Assembly (NCBI RefSeq): GCF_022489065.1 | Contig: NZ_JAKVTW010000013.1 | Coordinates: 1-64,000, forward strand | Length of the DNA stretch: 64,000 bases | DNA from: Vreelandella neptunia | Lineage (GTDB): Bacteria > Pseudomonadota > Gammaproteobacteria > Pseudomonadales > Halomonadaceae | Direction: 5' to 3' | Shown here: piece by piece, positions 9,695-18,471 of the stretch | Layout: every line of letters starts with the position of its first letter | Numbering within the stretch: position 1 is the first letter of the stretch | The notes under the pieces: model-generated | What the model was told of the DNA's origin: nothing | What the model saw: only the letters and a program-made list of their open reading frames with translations | The model's database searches: none | Position numbers and translations under genes: made by a program

Positions 9695-9894
9695 GAGTCA
9701 CTCCATTGGATGGTGCTAGATCCTGTTAGAAATGTAGTATCGCATAATCAGAACTATAGATTGCCATTTACCTGCCTGTAAATGCTTACATTTTTTGGGT
9801 TTATCGCACCGTAATACCTTTGTCTCTCTATGATAATGAAAGGGAACCATGAATCCTTAGGAGCGTTGGTGGGTCAGTCCCGATCGGAGGTTTT

Positions 9895-10068
9895 ATGTGG
9901 TCAGTGGTGAAATCTGTGTTAGCGGCGCTGTTGGGTGTGCAGAGTAATCAAAAGCGGCAGGAAGACTTTAGCAGTGGCAAACCAGCAGCGTACATTGTGA
10001 CGGGATTAATCGTTACTTTTATATTCGTTATGTTGCTCCTCGTTCTGGCATCGTTTGCTGCCCGCTGA
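9895..10068 (+). CDS. DUF2970 small membrane protein
   Basis: A 57-residue peptide starting MWSVVKSVLAALLGVQ, with a polar linker (QKRQEDFSSGKPA) and one C-terminal transmembrane helix (about 33-55). The pattern W-x-V-x-KSVLAA-x-x-GVQS followed by a DF motif and one membrane helix is characteristic of DUF2970. A strong GGAGG Shine-Dalgarno (9886-9890) lies four bases before the ATG. It sits about 125 bases upstream of the cytochrome c oxidase genes. A role in oxidase biogenesis would be a guess from position only. Confidence 0.82.
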   Translation: MWSVVKSVLAALLGVQSNQKRQEDFSSGKPAAYIVTGLIVTFIFVMLLLVLASFAAR

Positions 10069-10194
10069 AAAGCGTTGATAGTAATAAGTATGTAAAGCGT
10101 GACGTATCCAACATATTTTCTATACTGCTAATATCTCATTTATCCTGCCCTAATCTAAAAGCAGGTAATAACAACTATAAGTATGGAGGTATCT

Positions 10195-11310
10195 ATGCGA
10201 ACAGCATGGCGGTGGCTTTTAGTCACTCTCTTTTCGATGAGCGGATCGCAGGTCCTGGCTAGCGATTGGAACATGCCTGTCGGGGTAACTGATGTGAGTG
10301 CCGATATCTTTGGTCTCCACATGTCGATTTTTTGGATATGCGTTGTCATCGGTATCGTCGTGTTTGGCGCAATGTTTTACTCCCTGTTTCGCTACCGCCA
10401 CTCTCAAGGCGCTAAAGCCGCTAACTTCCATGAACACACCAGCGTTGAGGTGCTCTGGACGGCCATTCCTGTCTTGATCCTGGTAGGTATGGCTGTCCCT
10501 GCTACAGCGACGTTAAAAAACATGTACGACGCTTCAGATGCTGAGTTGGATGTCATGATTACTGGCCAGCAGTGGCGTTGGCGTTACGAGTACCTGGGGG
10601 AGGATGTCGCTTTTACTTCCAATATGAGCACGCCACGGACACAGATAAGCGGAGCTGAGACGCGGGGAGAACACTATTTATTGGAAGTGGATGAGCCACT
10701 TGTTTTACCTATCAATCGCAAAGTACGTTTTTTGATGACGTCAGATGACGTTATTCACTCCTGGTGGGTACCCGACTTAGCCGTTAAACAAGACACGATT
10801 CCCGGCTTTATTAATGAGAATTGGGTAAAGATCAATGAGCCGGGTATCTACCGTGGACAGTGCACTGAGCTATGTGGTGTTAACCATGGGTTTATGCCAG
10901 TGGTGGTTCATGCCATGGAGGAGGAGGAGTTCGATGGCTGGCTTGCCGAGCGTAAAGAGGCCGCTGAGGAAGAAGCAATGGGGGTCGATCGCGAGTGGGG
11001 TATGGAGGAGTTGGCGGAGCGTGGCCAGTCAGTTTATCAATCGATCTGCTCTTCTTGTCACCAAGCGGAAGGACAGGGGTCGCCGCCAGCCTTCCCGGCG
11101 CTGGCAAATAACCAACAGCTTATCGAAGACGTAGATTGGCATCTTGATAAAGTTATCAATGGTGTATCGGGTGCAGCAATGCCAGCTTTTCGGAGCACGC
11201 TAAATCCGGTTGAAATTGCCGCCGTAGTGACCTATACGCGTAATGCCTGGGGTAATGACACAGGAGATGTGGTCCAGCCTTCTGAAGTGGCTGAGTTAAT
11301 TGCCCAATAA
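10195..11310 (+). CDS. coxB: Cytochrome c oxidase subunit II with fused cytochrome c domain
   Basis: Subunit II of the aa3-type terminal oxidase; it takes electrons from cytochrome c through CuA. Order: signal peptide, two transmembrane helices (about 40-65 and 85-108), cupredoxin domain with the CuA ligands H188, C223, E225, C227, H231 and M234, then a C-terminal class I cytochrome c domain with CSSCH at 285-289. The fused heme c makes this a caa3-like arrangement. A longer frame opens at 10183, but GGAGG at 10185-10189 lies five bases before the ATG at 10195, which I take as the start (371 residues). First gene of the oxidase operon. Confidence 0.95.
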   Translation: MRTAWRWLLVTLFSMSGSQVLASDWNMPVGVTDVSADIFGLHMSIFWICVVIGIVVFGAMFYSLFRYRHSQGAKAANFHEHTSVEVLWTAIPVLILVGMAVPATATLKNMYDASDAELDVMITGQQWRWRYEYLGEDVAFTSNMSTPRTQISGAETRGEHYLLEVDEPLVLPINRKVRFLMTSDDVIHSWWVPDLAVKQDTIPGFINENWVKINEPGIYRGQCTELCGVNHGFMPVVVHAMEEEEFDGWLAERKEAAEEEAMGVDREWGMEELAERGQSVYQSICSSCHQAEGQGSPPAFPALANNQQLIEDVDWHLDKVINGVSGAAMPAFRSTLNPVEIAAVVTYTRNAWGNDTGDVVQPSEVAELIAQ

Positions 11311-11358
11311 TGATGGTTTGCCACTTAATGTGACAACAACAAAATTTTGGAGAGCGTT

Positions 11359-12993
11359 ATGTCGCCCAAACTACCCCCCCAGCCACCTTTGCAACATAGC
11401 ACCACGGCCGTTGCTGATGGGCAAAGCCATGGTCATGCTTCGCCACCAAAAGGGATATTACGCTGGTTATTAACCACTAATCATAAAGAGATTGGCTCTC
11501 TTTACCTGATTTTCTCGCTCACAATGTTTTTCGTTGGGGGCATCTTTGCCTTAGTGGTGAGGGCTGAACTTTTTCAACCGGGTCTTCAGTTGATCCAACC
11601 TGAATTTTTCAACCAGATGACCACGATGCATGGTTTGATTATGGTGTTTGCCGCCGTCATGCCGGCATTCACCGGGTTAGCTAACTGGATGATACCGCTG
11701 CAAATTGGGGCGCCAGACATGGCGTTACCTCGATTGAATAACTTCAGTTTCTGGTTGCTTCCTGTGGCTTTTACGCTACTTCTTTCAACTCTTTTTATGC
11801 CGGGTGGTGGGCCAAATTTCGGCTGGACCTTTTATGCACCGCTTTCGACGACTTATGCGCCCCCTTCAACCACCTTTTTTATTCTTTCCTTACATATTGC
11901 TGGTATCAGTTCGATTTTGGGGGCGATTAATATCATCGCGACTATTTTGAACATGCGTGCGCCGGGTATGCGCTTAATGGATATGCCGCTCTTTGTATGG
12001 ACTTGGTTAATTACGGCCTTCCTGCTGATTGCGGTAATGCCGGTCTTGGCAGCAGTCATTACGATGATGCTGATGGACATTAACTTTGGCACCAGTTTCT
12101 TTAACGCGGCAGGCGGGGGTGACCCGGTATTATTTCAGCATCTCTTTTGGACGTTTGGTCATCCTGAAGTGTACATCATGATTTTGCCCGCCTTTGGTAT
12201 TGTCTCCGCCATCATACCGACCTTTGCTCGGAAACCATTGTTTGGTTATGCATCAATGGTGTATGCGACGGCGGCCATTGCATTTCTGTCCTTTTTGGTC
12301 TGGGCCCATCACATGTTTGTGGTAGGTATGCCCTTGGTGGCAGAGCTGTTTTTTATGTATACAACAATGCTGATCGCCGTGCCCACTGGGGTGAAGGTGT
12401 TTAACTGGGTTACCACACTATTTCGCGGCTCCATTAGCTTTGAATCGCCGATGCTGTTTGCGCTTGCCTTTGTCGTGCTCTTCACTATAGGCGGTTTTTC
12501 TGGGCTAATGCTGGCGATCGCTCCAGCGGATTTTCAGTACCACGATACCTATTTTGTGGTTGCCCATTTCCACTATGTGCTAGTCCCTGGGGCGATCTTT
12601 GCCATTATGGCGGGGGTGTATTATTGGTTGCCTAAATGGACGGGGCACTATCCTAACGAGCGGCTTGCTCAGTGGCACTTCTGGTTCTCGATTATTGGTG
12701 TCAACCTGACGTTTTTCCCGATGCACTTCGCTGGCTTAGCGGGCATGCCTCGCCGCATCCCTGACTATGCACTGCAATTTGCTGACTTCAATTTACTCTC
12801 CAGTATCGGTGCGTTCTTCTTTGGCGCATCACAGTTGCTCTTCGTATTAGGGATCATTCTGTGCGTTCGTGGTGGAAAAAAAGCACCAGCAAAAGCCTGG
12901 GAGGGTGCAGAAGATTTGGAGTGGACAGTGCCCTGTCCTGCACCACTACATACCTTTGAAACGCCCCCGGTATTTCATCGCACTGCTCACTAA
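11359..12993 (+). CDS. coxA: Cytochrome c oxidase subunit I
   Basis: Catalytic heme-copper subunit I with about 12 membrane helices. It binds low-spin heme a and the heme a3-CuB centre and pumps protons. Key motifs seen are TMHGLIMVF (heme a ligand His), FGHPEVYI (CuB His and the His-Tyr cross-link residues), WAHHMFVVG (two CuB His) and HDTYFVVAHFHYV (heme a3 and heme a His). The upstream in-frame TTG at 11347 is unlikely, because GGAGAG at 11349-11354 is well spaced for the ATG at 11359. That start gives 544 residues, normal for the family. Follows coxB in the oxidase operon. Confidence 0.97.
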   Translation: MSPKLPPQPPLQHSTTAVADGQSHGHASPPKGILRWLLTTNHKEIGSLYLIFSLTMFFVGGIFALVVRAELFQPGLQLIQPEFFNQMTTMHGLIMVFAAVMPAFTGLANWMIPLQIGAPDMALPRLNNFSFWLLPVAFTLLLSTLFMPGGGPNFGWTFYAPLSTTYAPPSTTFFILSLHIAGISSILGAINIIATILNMRAPGMRLMDMPLFVWTWLITAFLLIAVMPVLAAVITMMLMDINFGTSFFNAAGGGDPVLFQHLFWTFGHPEVYIMILPAFGIVSAIIPTFARKPLFGYASMVYATAAIAFLSFLVWAHHMFVVGMPLVAELFFMYTTMLIAVPTGVKVFNWVTTLFRGSISFESPMLFALAFVVLFTIGGFSGLMLAIAPADFQYHDTYFVVAHFHYVLVPGAIFAIMAGVYYWLPKWTGHYPNERLAQWHFWFSIIGVNLTFFPMHFAGLAGMPRRIPDYALQFADFNLLSSIGAFFFGASQLLFVLGIILCVRGGKKAPAKAWEGAEDLEWTVPCPAPLHTFETPPVFHRTAH

Positions 12994-13036
12994 CAAACGG
13001 CATAAACCACGTAGGTCAATAGGCCAAAGAGGTGTT

Positions 13037-13672
13037 ATGGAGAGTCAAGAGCAAAACCGGGCGGGAGTGCGCCGGACGGTGATTAGAACACTGGCCGTGC
13101 TGGTCGGTATGTTCGCCTTTGCTTTTGCGTTAGTGCCGCTATATGACGTTTTTTGTCAAATTACCGGTATTAACGGCAAAGTCGATGCAACGGCACAAAG
13201 CATCGTGCATGAAGAAGTGGATGACTCCCGCTACGTTAACGTGCAATTTATCACGCGAGGTAGCCCGGGACTGCCGTGGAGAATGAGTGTTGAAATGCAT
13301 CAGATGAGCGTACATCCGGGGCAAACAGCGGAAGTTGATTTTACCTTTACTAATAACAGCCACAATGAAAGTTGGGGGCGGGCTGTGCCGAGCGTCTCTC
13401 CTTCAAACGCGACTCGCCATTTACGCAAAGTGAGCTGTTTTTGTTTTGAGGAGCAGCTACTGCAGGGAGATGAACGCTTGACCATACCTCTGGTTTTCCA
13501 ACTAGCGCGTGACCTGCCAGCAGAGATCAATACCATCACGCTGGTGTATACCCTTTATCCAGTTGACCATGGGACCCAGAGCGCATCACTAACGAATATA
13601 GGTAATGATAGCTTTATAAACGATCCCAAAAATGAGCAAAAAAACAATAAAGCGGCGGGAGAAACGATATGA
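13037..13672 (+). CDS. ctaG: Cytochrome c oxidase assembly protein CtaG/Cox11
   Basis: Membrane-anchored copper chaperone that delivers copper to CuB of subunit I. It has one N-terminal transmembrane helix (about 15-35) followed by a periplasmic Ig-like domain containing the conserved CFCF copper-binding motif and the upstream LVPLYDVFCQ signature. The same frame is open well upstream (from 12869, inside coxA), but the family N-terminus and an AAGAGG Shine-Dalgarno four bases before the ATG at 13037 set the start (211 residues). It overlaps coxC by four bases (ATGA). The C-terminal tail is polar and probably disordered. Confidence 0.94.
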   Translation: MESQEQNRAGVRRTVIRTLAVLVGMFAFAFALVPLYDVFCQITGINGKVDATAQSIVHEEVDDSRYVNVQFITRGSPGLPWRMSVEMHQMSVHPGQTAEVDFTFTNNSHNESWGRAVPSVSPSNATRHLRKVSCFCFEEQLLQGDERLTIPLVFQLARDLPAEINTITLVYTLYPVDHGTQSASLTNIGNDSFINDPKNEQKNNKAAGETI

Positions 13673-14529
13673 GCAGTGGTAGCTATTACGTACCGGCGAG
13701 TAGTCGGTGGCCTGTTCTTGGTTCGGTGGCACTCGGAGCAATGATGGTCGGAACTGGCATTATGCTCGTTTACGACACAGGGCTGCCGCTTTTATTAATT
13801 GGTCTGATTGGCATAATGGCTGTCATGGGGCTCTGGTTTCGGGATGTGATCAGTGAGTCACGTGGTGGGCTGTACGATGCTCAAATGGACCGTTCGTTTC
13901 GCTGGGGTATGGGCTGGTTTATTTTTTCAGAAGTCATGTTCTTCGCCGCTTTTTTTGGGGCGCTGTTTTACGTAAGAATGTTCACCCTGCCTTGGTTAGG
14001 CGGGGAGGGGGCTAAAGGGGTTTCAGCGTTACTCTGGCCTGATTTTGTCTCGACGTGGCCGCTATTGAATCCGCCAGATACCTCCATTGAGGGGCCTCAA
14101 CAAGTTTTTAGTCCCTGGCAACTCCCTCTCGTCAATACCCTTATTTTGATTACATCCAGTATTACGTTAACGGTTGCCCATGAAGCTTTAAAAGTGGGCT
14201 ATCGGAGAACTTGCCGCAACTGGTTGGCAGGGACGGTGCTGTTGGGGTGCTGTTTTATAATGATTCAAGGCATTGAATATTATGAGGCTTATGCGCACTA
14301 CGGTATTACATTGGAAGCCGGAATTTTTGGGGCGACGTTCTTTATATTGACCGGCTTTCATGGGCTACACGTGATTATCGGCACGATCATTCTTGCCACT
14401 ATGTTGGTACGAATCATTAAAGGTCATTTCGCCGACGAGAATCATTTTGGTTTTGAAGCGTCGTGTTGGTATTGGCACTTTGTCGATGTCGTATGGGTTG
14501 GGCTCTTTATTTTCGTTTATGTTTTGTAA
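13669..14529 (+). CDS. coxC: Cytochrome c oxidase subunit III
   Basis: Seven-helix subunit III of the aa3 oxidase, which stabilises the proton-pumping core. The 286-residue protein carries typical motifs: WFRDVISES, FIFSEVMFFAAFFGALFY, GFHGLHVIIGT and a C-terminal WYWHFVDVVW. The ATG overlaps the stop codon of ctaG (ATGA), so translation is probably coupled. It is the last plus-strand gene before the small convergent DUF2909 gene. Confidence 0.96.
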   Translation: MSSGSYYVPASSRWPVLGSVALGAMMVGTGIMLVYDTGLPLLLIGLIGIMAVMGLWFRDVISESRGGLYDAQMDRSFRWGMGWFIFSEVMFFAAFFGALFYVRMFTLPWLGGEGAKGVSALLWPDFVSTWPLLNPPDTSIEGPQQVFSPWQLPLVNTLILITSSITLTVAHEALKVGYRRTCRNWLAGTVLLGCCFIMIQGIEYYEAYAHYGITLEAGIFGATFFILTGFHGLHVIIGTIILATMLVRIIKGHFADENHFGFEASCWYWHFVDVVWVGLFIFVYVL

Positions 14530-14534
14530 ACGGG

Positions 14535-14726
14535 CTAGCCTAGTCGGCCGGACCAAAAGCCAAAAATAATGAGGGTCATTAATAGACAAGCTAGTCCAAT
14601 GCGCCACTTAAGTGAAACAAGTAAGCGACGAGACGAGGAGCCATCACGTAAAAGAAAACCAGCTCCCATGGCTAGGCTGACGACCATGGCGATAAACACG
14701 GCGGCAATGAGTAGTTGTAACCACAT
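14535..14726 (-). CDS. DUF2909 twin-transmembrane protein
   Basis: A 63-residue protein with two predicted membrane helices (about 4-26 and 41-60) joined by a basic hydrophilic loop (RDGSSSRR). Length and layout match DUF2909, found beside cytochrome oxidase assembly genes in many gammaproteobacteria. It is on the minus strand between coxC and the SURF1 gene. Its ATG shares bases with the SURF1 ATG, and its Shine-Dalgarno (AGAGAGG on the minus strand) lies inside the SURF1 coding region. Function unknown; an oxidase-linked role is suggested by position only. Confidence 0.82.
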   Translation of the reverse strand: MWLQLLIAAVFIAMVVSLAMGAGFLLRDGSSSRRLLVSLKWRIGLACLLMTLIIFGFWSGRLG

Positions 14727-15438
14727 GATGAAAACCTCTCTGCAATGGCGTTTTTATAGTTGGTGTCTTTTCTGGTCTTTGTTGGTGGTGTTAGGCACCT
14801 ATTTAGGACTATGGCAGTGGGAACGGGCAGATGACAAGCGTTTAGCAATGACTGTTCGCCAGGCTGCTCCTGAATTGGTGCAACCTACCATGCAGCCGCC
14901 CCAAGGTGCCCAGGTAACATTGCGTGGCGAGTACCTGGCTGAGCACACCCTCTACTTAGATAATCGAATTGTAGATGGAAAGCTGGGTGTGGCGGTACTG
15001 ACACCACTGCGTGATAGCTATGGACAACTTTGGCTAGTGCAGCGTGGTTTTTTAGCGACAGGCCCGCTTCGCGAGCCACCTCAGGCGGTTACCCCAAGCG
15101 GTAGTGTGGAAGTGAGTGCGGAATGGCAAGAGGTGCAATCAGGAGGGCCGTTATTTGGAGATAATAGAGAAGGTTTAAGGCTGCAGCAGCTAAGTCTTGA
15201 CCCTTGGTATACGGCACTGGGCTCTTTTAGTTATGAGGGATGGCTGCACGCTAGCGAAGGCGATGGTGTTCTGACTCCCTGGTGGAAAGCCAACGTTATG
15301 CCAGCCAGTCGCCATATGGGCTATGCCTTCCAATGGTGGGGGTTAGCGTTGGCTGCTTTCATTGTCATGATTATCGGCGGTCGACGCTTGCGTCGCGATG
15401 CGGCTCAAACGATGTCATTGCTGAATAAAAATAAATAG
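14725..15438 (+). CDS. SURF1-family cytochrome oxidase biogenesis protein
   Basis: SURF1/Shy1 proteins act in heme a insertion into oxidase subunit I. The 237-residue protein has the family layout: an N-terminal helix (WCLFWSLLVVLGTYLGLWQWERA), a periplasmic region with VTLRGEY and LVQRGFL, and a C-terminal helix starting YAFQWWGLALAA. The frame stays open upstream to 14569, but that part is antisense to DUF2909. I place the start at the ATG at 14725 or the adjacent one at 14728. No strong Shine-Dalgarno precedes either, so translation may be weak. Confidence 0.9.
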   Translation: MMKTSLQWRFYSWCLFWSLLVVLGTYLGLWQWERADDKRLAMTVRQAAPELVQPTMQPPQGAQVTLRGEYLAEHTLYLDNRIVDGKLGVAVLTPLRDSYGQLWLVQRGFLATGPLREPPQAVTPSGSVEVSAEWQEVQSGGPLFGDNREGLRLQQLSLDPWYTALGSFSYEGWLHASEGDGVLTPWWKANVMPASRHMGYAFQWWGLALAAFIVMIIGGRRLRRDAAQTMSLLNKNK

Positions 15439-15448
15439 GGGGAAGACT

Positions 15449-15958
15449 ATGCAGGATGCTAAACACATTCGCCGCCAGCGGCTTAAATTAATGCTTATTT
15501 TTGTAATATTTGCTGCACCCATGGTCGCCGCTTGGGGGATGGTTGAGCTTCGTATTGGCATACCTGATCGCCATACGGCGCATGGCGAGGTCGATCTTAC
15601 GCTGCCTATTTTAGATGAATGGCCATTGACAACGCTTGCCGACAATGAAGAAGAGACGTGGATTCTGGCTTTTGATTGCACTAAAGAGTGTGAAGCGCGG
15701 CAGGATGAGCTGTGGAGATTACACCGTGCTTTAGGTCGCGAAGCTCCCAGGCTAAAGCGTTTGCGAATCGGCGGAAGTGTTGAGTTGCTACCGGGTGAAG
15801 TGGTCAGTGAGTGGCAGCACTTACCACCATGGCATAAAGAAAATTCAGTATGGTTGCTCGACCCGATGGGTCGTCCAGCATTAGCATTTAATCAAAGTGT
15901 TGCGACCAAATACGTACTCGACGATATACAGCACCTTTTTAAAGTCAATCCTCAGTGA
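15449..15958 (+). CDS. Membrane-anchored Sco-like protein of the oxidase operon
   Basis: A 169-residue protein with one N-terminal transmembrane helix (about 14-34) and a periplasmic domain. I see a CX3C pair (C77, C81 in FDCTKEC) after a hydrophobic strand and, further on, H129 before SVWLLDPMGR. Sco copper chaperones have CX3CP and a later His near a LIDPxG strand. This protein keeps the order, but lacks the Pro and is shorter between the two sites. A good Shine-Dalgarno (GGGGGAAG) precedes the ATG. It lies between SURF1 and heme A synthase, fitting a role in CuA maturation or redox; this is inference. No canonical Sco gene is visible in the locus. Confidence 0.75.
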   Translation: MQDAKHIRRQRLKLMLIFVIFAAPMVAAWGMVELRIGIPDRHTAHGEVDLTLPILDEWPLTTLADNEEETWILAFDCTKECEARQDELWRLHRALGREAPRLKRLRIGGSVELLPGEVVSEWQHLPPWHKENSVWLLDPMGRPALAFNQSVATKYVLDDIQHLFKVNPQ

Positions 15959-15990
15959 AGTGCACGAAACCTTGTCGTTAAGGAAGCACC

Positions 15991-17040
15991 ATGTACGATA
16001 TTTATGAGCGTCGCCTGAAGTGGTTAGTGCGATTAACGCTGATAGGAACTCTTTTTACCGCAGCGGTAATGTTGGTTGGTGCTTGGACACGATTAGTGGA
16101 TGCAGGGCTGGGCTGCCCTGATTGGCCAGGATGCTATGGGAAGCTTTTAGTGCCCGATAACGATCATGCCACTCTACGCCATCCTGATGTGCCTTTAGAG
16201 CCCTTTAAAGCATGGGTTGAAATGATACATCGTTATATCGCTAGCCTACTCGGATTAGTGGTGCTGAGCGTTGTTGCGTTAGGTTGGCCGTTACGTAAAA
16301 CGAGCGGTTACCCATGGGGGATCAGCTTGACGCTCCTGGCGGTGATTATAGTGCAAGGAGCCTTCGGTGCCTTCACGGTCACACTTCGGCTATGGCCTCA
16401 AGTCGTTACTCTTCATCTTTTGGGGGGGCTAAGTGTATTGCTGCTGTTTTTTTGGTTGCATCTTCGCTTACGCCGCGCTCAGCGAAGTCCAACAATTGAG
16501 CCTCGGCGAACTAATTTTTTGTGGGCAATGGCGGCCTGTTTACTCATAGGGCAATTAGCCTTGGGTGGGTGGGTCTCCAGCAACTATGCAGGCATTGCTT
16601 GCCAAGGATTCCCTACCTGCAATGGGCAATGGTGGCCTGAATTAGACTTAAGCGAGGGCTTTCACCTGACCCAAACCGTTGGCCCCAACTACTTGCATGG
16701 CCAGCTACATGCCGATGCTCGTACAGCTATTCATATGGTGCACCGCTTAGGCGCCATCTTGTTGGGGGTGGGGATACTAGCCCTTTGGTTGCGCTATCGT
16801 CACGCGCAGCATATCGCCAAACCATTAACGTTGGTTGTCTCTCTATACGCTTTGCAGGCCCTATTAGGCATCGCCAATGTAGTGTTATGGCTGCCTTTAT
16901 GGCTGGCATTGCTACATACGGCAGGCGCCATTGCCTTATCTATGGGATTCATTTGGGCTTGGTGGTGCTGGCGCTACCATGAGGCTGGCGTTTACTCAGC
17001 GCCGCCTCGCACGATTTATAGCAACGTTATCGTTGACTGA
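15991..17040 (+). CDS. ctaA: Heme A synthase (COX15/CtaA)
   Basis: Integral membrane enzyme that oxidises the C8 methyl of heme O to give heme A for the aa3 oxidase. It has 349 residues and about eight helices in two homologous halves. Heme-ligand His residues lie in EMIHRYIASLLG and AIHMVHRLGAI, and VGAWTRLVDAGLGCPDWPGC is the family signature with its conserved cysteine pair. GIACQGFPTCNGQW is the second extracellular Cys loop. It follows the Sco-like gene and precedes heme O synthase by 15 bases, so the pathway genes are adjacent. Confidence 0.96.
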   Translation: MYDIYERRLKWLVRLTLIGTLFTAAVMLVGAWTRLVDAGLGCPDWPGCYGKLLVPDNDHATLRHPDVPLEPFKAWVEMIHRYIASLLGLVVLSVVALGWPLRKTSGYPWGISLTLLAVIIVQGAFGAFTVTLRLWPQVVTLHLLGGLSVLLLFFWLHLRLRRAQRSPTIEPRRTNFLWAMAACLLIGQLALGGWVSSNYAGIACQGFPTCNGQWWPELDLSEGFHLTQTVGPNYLHGQLHADARTAIHMVHRLGAILLGVGILALWLRYRHAQHIAKPLTLVVSLYALQALLGIANVVLWLPLWLALLHTAGAIALSMGFIWAWWCWRYHEAGVYSAPPRTIYSNVIVD

Positions 17041-17055
17041 AGAGGTCAGGCTTCC

Positions 17056-17973
17056 ATGCGAAATATAACAATGACACTACCTGCATCCCTGCCTTTTGTA
17101 ATGTGGGGCTGGAGAGAGTTACTTGGGCTGTGCAAGATAAAAGTCGTAGTAGTTATGTTGGTGTGTACTGCCGTGGGGATGGCATTAGCGACCCCAGGTT
17201 TACCACCGATGTCGAACGTACTCTTTGGCCTAGCCGGTATCGGCTTGGCTTCCTGCGGTGCGGCTGCTTTTAATCACGTTGTTGATCGCCATCTAGATGC
17301 GGTAATGACGCGTACCTCTCGCCGCCCAGTAGCTAGCAAGCGGCTACCGGTGCCGGTAGCGCTAAGTTGGGCGAGTCTACTTTCCGTAATGGGTGTGGCG
17401 CTCTTGGCTTGGCAGGTTAATCAACTAACGGCCCTGCTCACCTTTGCTTCTTTGATTGGTTATGCACTGATCTACACTGCGTTTCTTAAACGCGCAACGC
17501 CTCAAAATATTGTTATTGGAGGCGTGGCTGGCGCGGCGCCGCCGCTACTAGGCTGGGTTGCGATCACAGGTCAGATCTCCCCTGAACCGCTACTATTAAT
17601 GCTGATCATTTTTGCTTGGACTCCGCCACATTTCTGGGCTCTCGCAATTCATAAGCGAGACGACTATGCACGCGCTGGTATTCCCATGCTGCCCGTTACT
17701 CATGGCATTCCATTTACGCGGCTGCAAATTTGGTTGTATGGATGGCTGACAGTATTAACGACATTGCTTCCGGTAATGATTGGCATGAGTGGCATTCTCT
17801 ATTTAGCCATTGTGCTCTGTCTCAATGCGCGATTCATGTTTTGGAATTGGCGGGTATGGCGGGGGCAAGATCCTGCGGCGCCCATCGGTGCATTCTGGTT
17901 TTCGATTCGCTACTTATTAGGTGTTTTTGCCGCACTGTTGCTTGATCACTATGCAGCCACGCTGGCTTGGTGA
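17056..17973 (+). CDS. cyoE: Protoheme IX farnesyltransferase (heme O synthase)
   Basis: UbiA-superfamily prenyltransferase that adds a farnesyl group to heme B, giving heme O, the substrate of the CtaA encoded just upstream. It has 305 residues and about nine membrane helices. The first aspartate-rich motif is NHVVDRHLD followed by MTRTSRRPV, and the second region contains WTPPHFWALAIHKRDDY. A second ATG at 17071 could also start translation. It is the last clearly intact gene of the oxidase cluster. It could equally be named ctaB; the cox context favours that role. Confidence 0.95.
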   Translation: MRNITMTLPASLPFVMWGWRELLGLCKIKVVVVMLVCTAVGMALATPGLPPMSNVLFGLAGIGLASCGAAAFNHVVDRHLDAVMTRTSRRPVASKRLPVPVALSWASLLSVMGVALLAWQVNQLTALLTFASLIGYALIYTAFLKRATPQNIVIGGVAGAAPPLLGWVAITGQISPEPLLLMLIIFAWTPPHFWALAIHKRDDYARAGIPMLPVTHGIPFTRLQIWLYGWLTVLTTLLPVMIGMSGILYLAIVLCLNARFMFWNWRVWRGQDPAAPIGAFWFSIRYLLGVFAALLLDHYAATLAW

Positions 17974-18003
17974 GCCTGCGATGAGGGTGAAAACAGCAAA
18001 AAG

Positions 18004-18233
18004 TTATCGAAATAGTCGGATTAGGCCGTAGGCCAGCACCGTAACCAGGGCCGCGCTAAGTCATTTCAGCGTAAAACCCGCTGGGTTTTAATGTATTCGC
18101 CAGCAAATACCATAGCGAGCGGAGTCGCTAAAGGGATAAAGGACACTAGTAACAGGCTAACAGGGCCTAGCCGTACGCCGATGGGGGAGGCATTCAAAGG
18201 TTTTTTAATCTGATTTTGCTCTCGTTCGTCCAT
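18004..18233 (-). pseudogene. Small membrane-protein gene, probably frameshifted
   Basis: A minus-strand ATG at 18233, with AAGGA ten bases upstream, opens a 55-codon frame ending at 18066. The product starts MDEREQNQIKKPLNASPIGV and has one membrane helix (about 25-45) ending AGEYIKTQRVLR. Directly after the stop, another frame (about 18065 down to 18004) reads LSAALVTVLAYGLIRLFR and then stops, which looks like a second membrane helix with a basic end. The simplest reading is a two-helix protein of about 75 residues broken by a frameshift and stop, or a sequencing error. The 55-residue product could also be functional. No family recognised. Confidence 0.5.
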
Positions 18234-18471
18234 GCAGGTAATATCCTTATAATTGAGTTATAAAAAAATATCGTACAGCCTGTTCAGTTTAAATCGTGTT
18301 GTCGATTTGTGTATGAATAGCAACAGACACATTGAGCCTTGTGACTCTGTGTCAGAGGGTGATGTAGGCCATTTCGCTGGCTATCACGCGAACGTAGATG
18401 ACATTGGCTGTTTGGTGGTATAAGGGTGTACAATTTTCGTCAAGTAATTTACACGCTTAATAAGGAGTTTC

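Noticed and set aside
18312..18422. 36-codon plus-strand frame before the DUF2489 gene
   Set aside because: No Shine-Dalgarno, no hydrophobic or conserved pattern.
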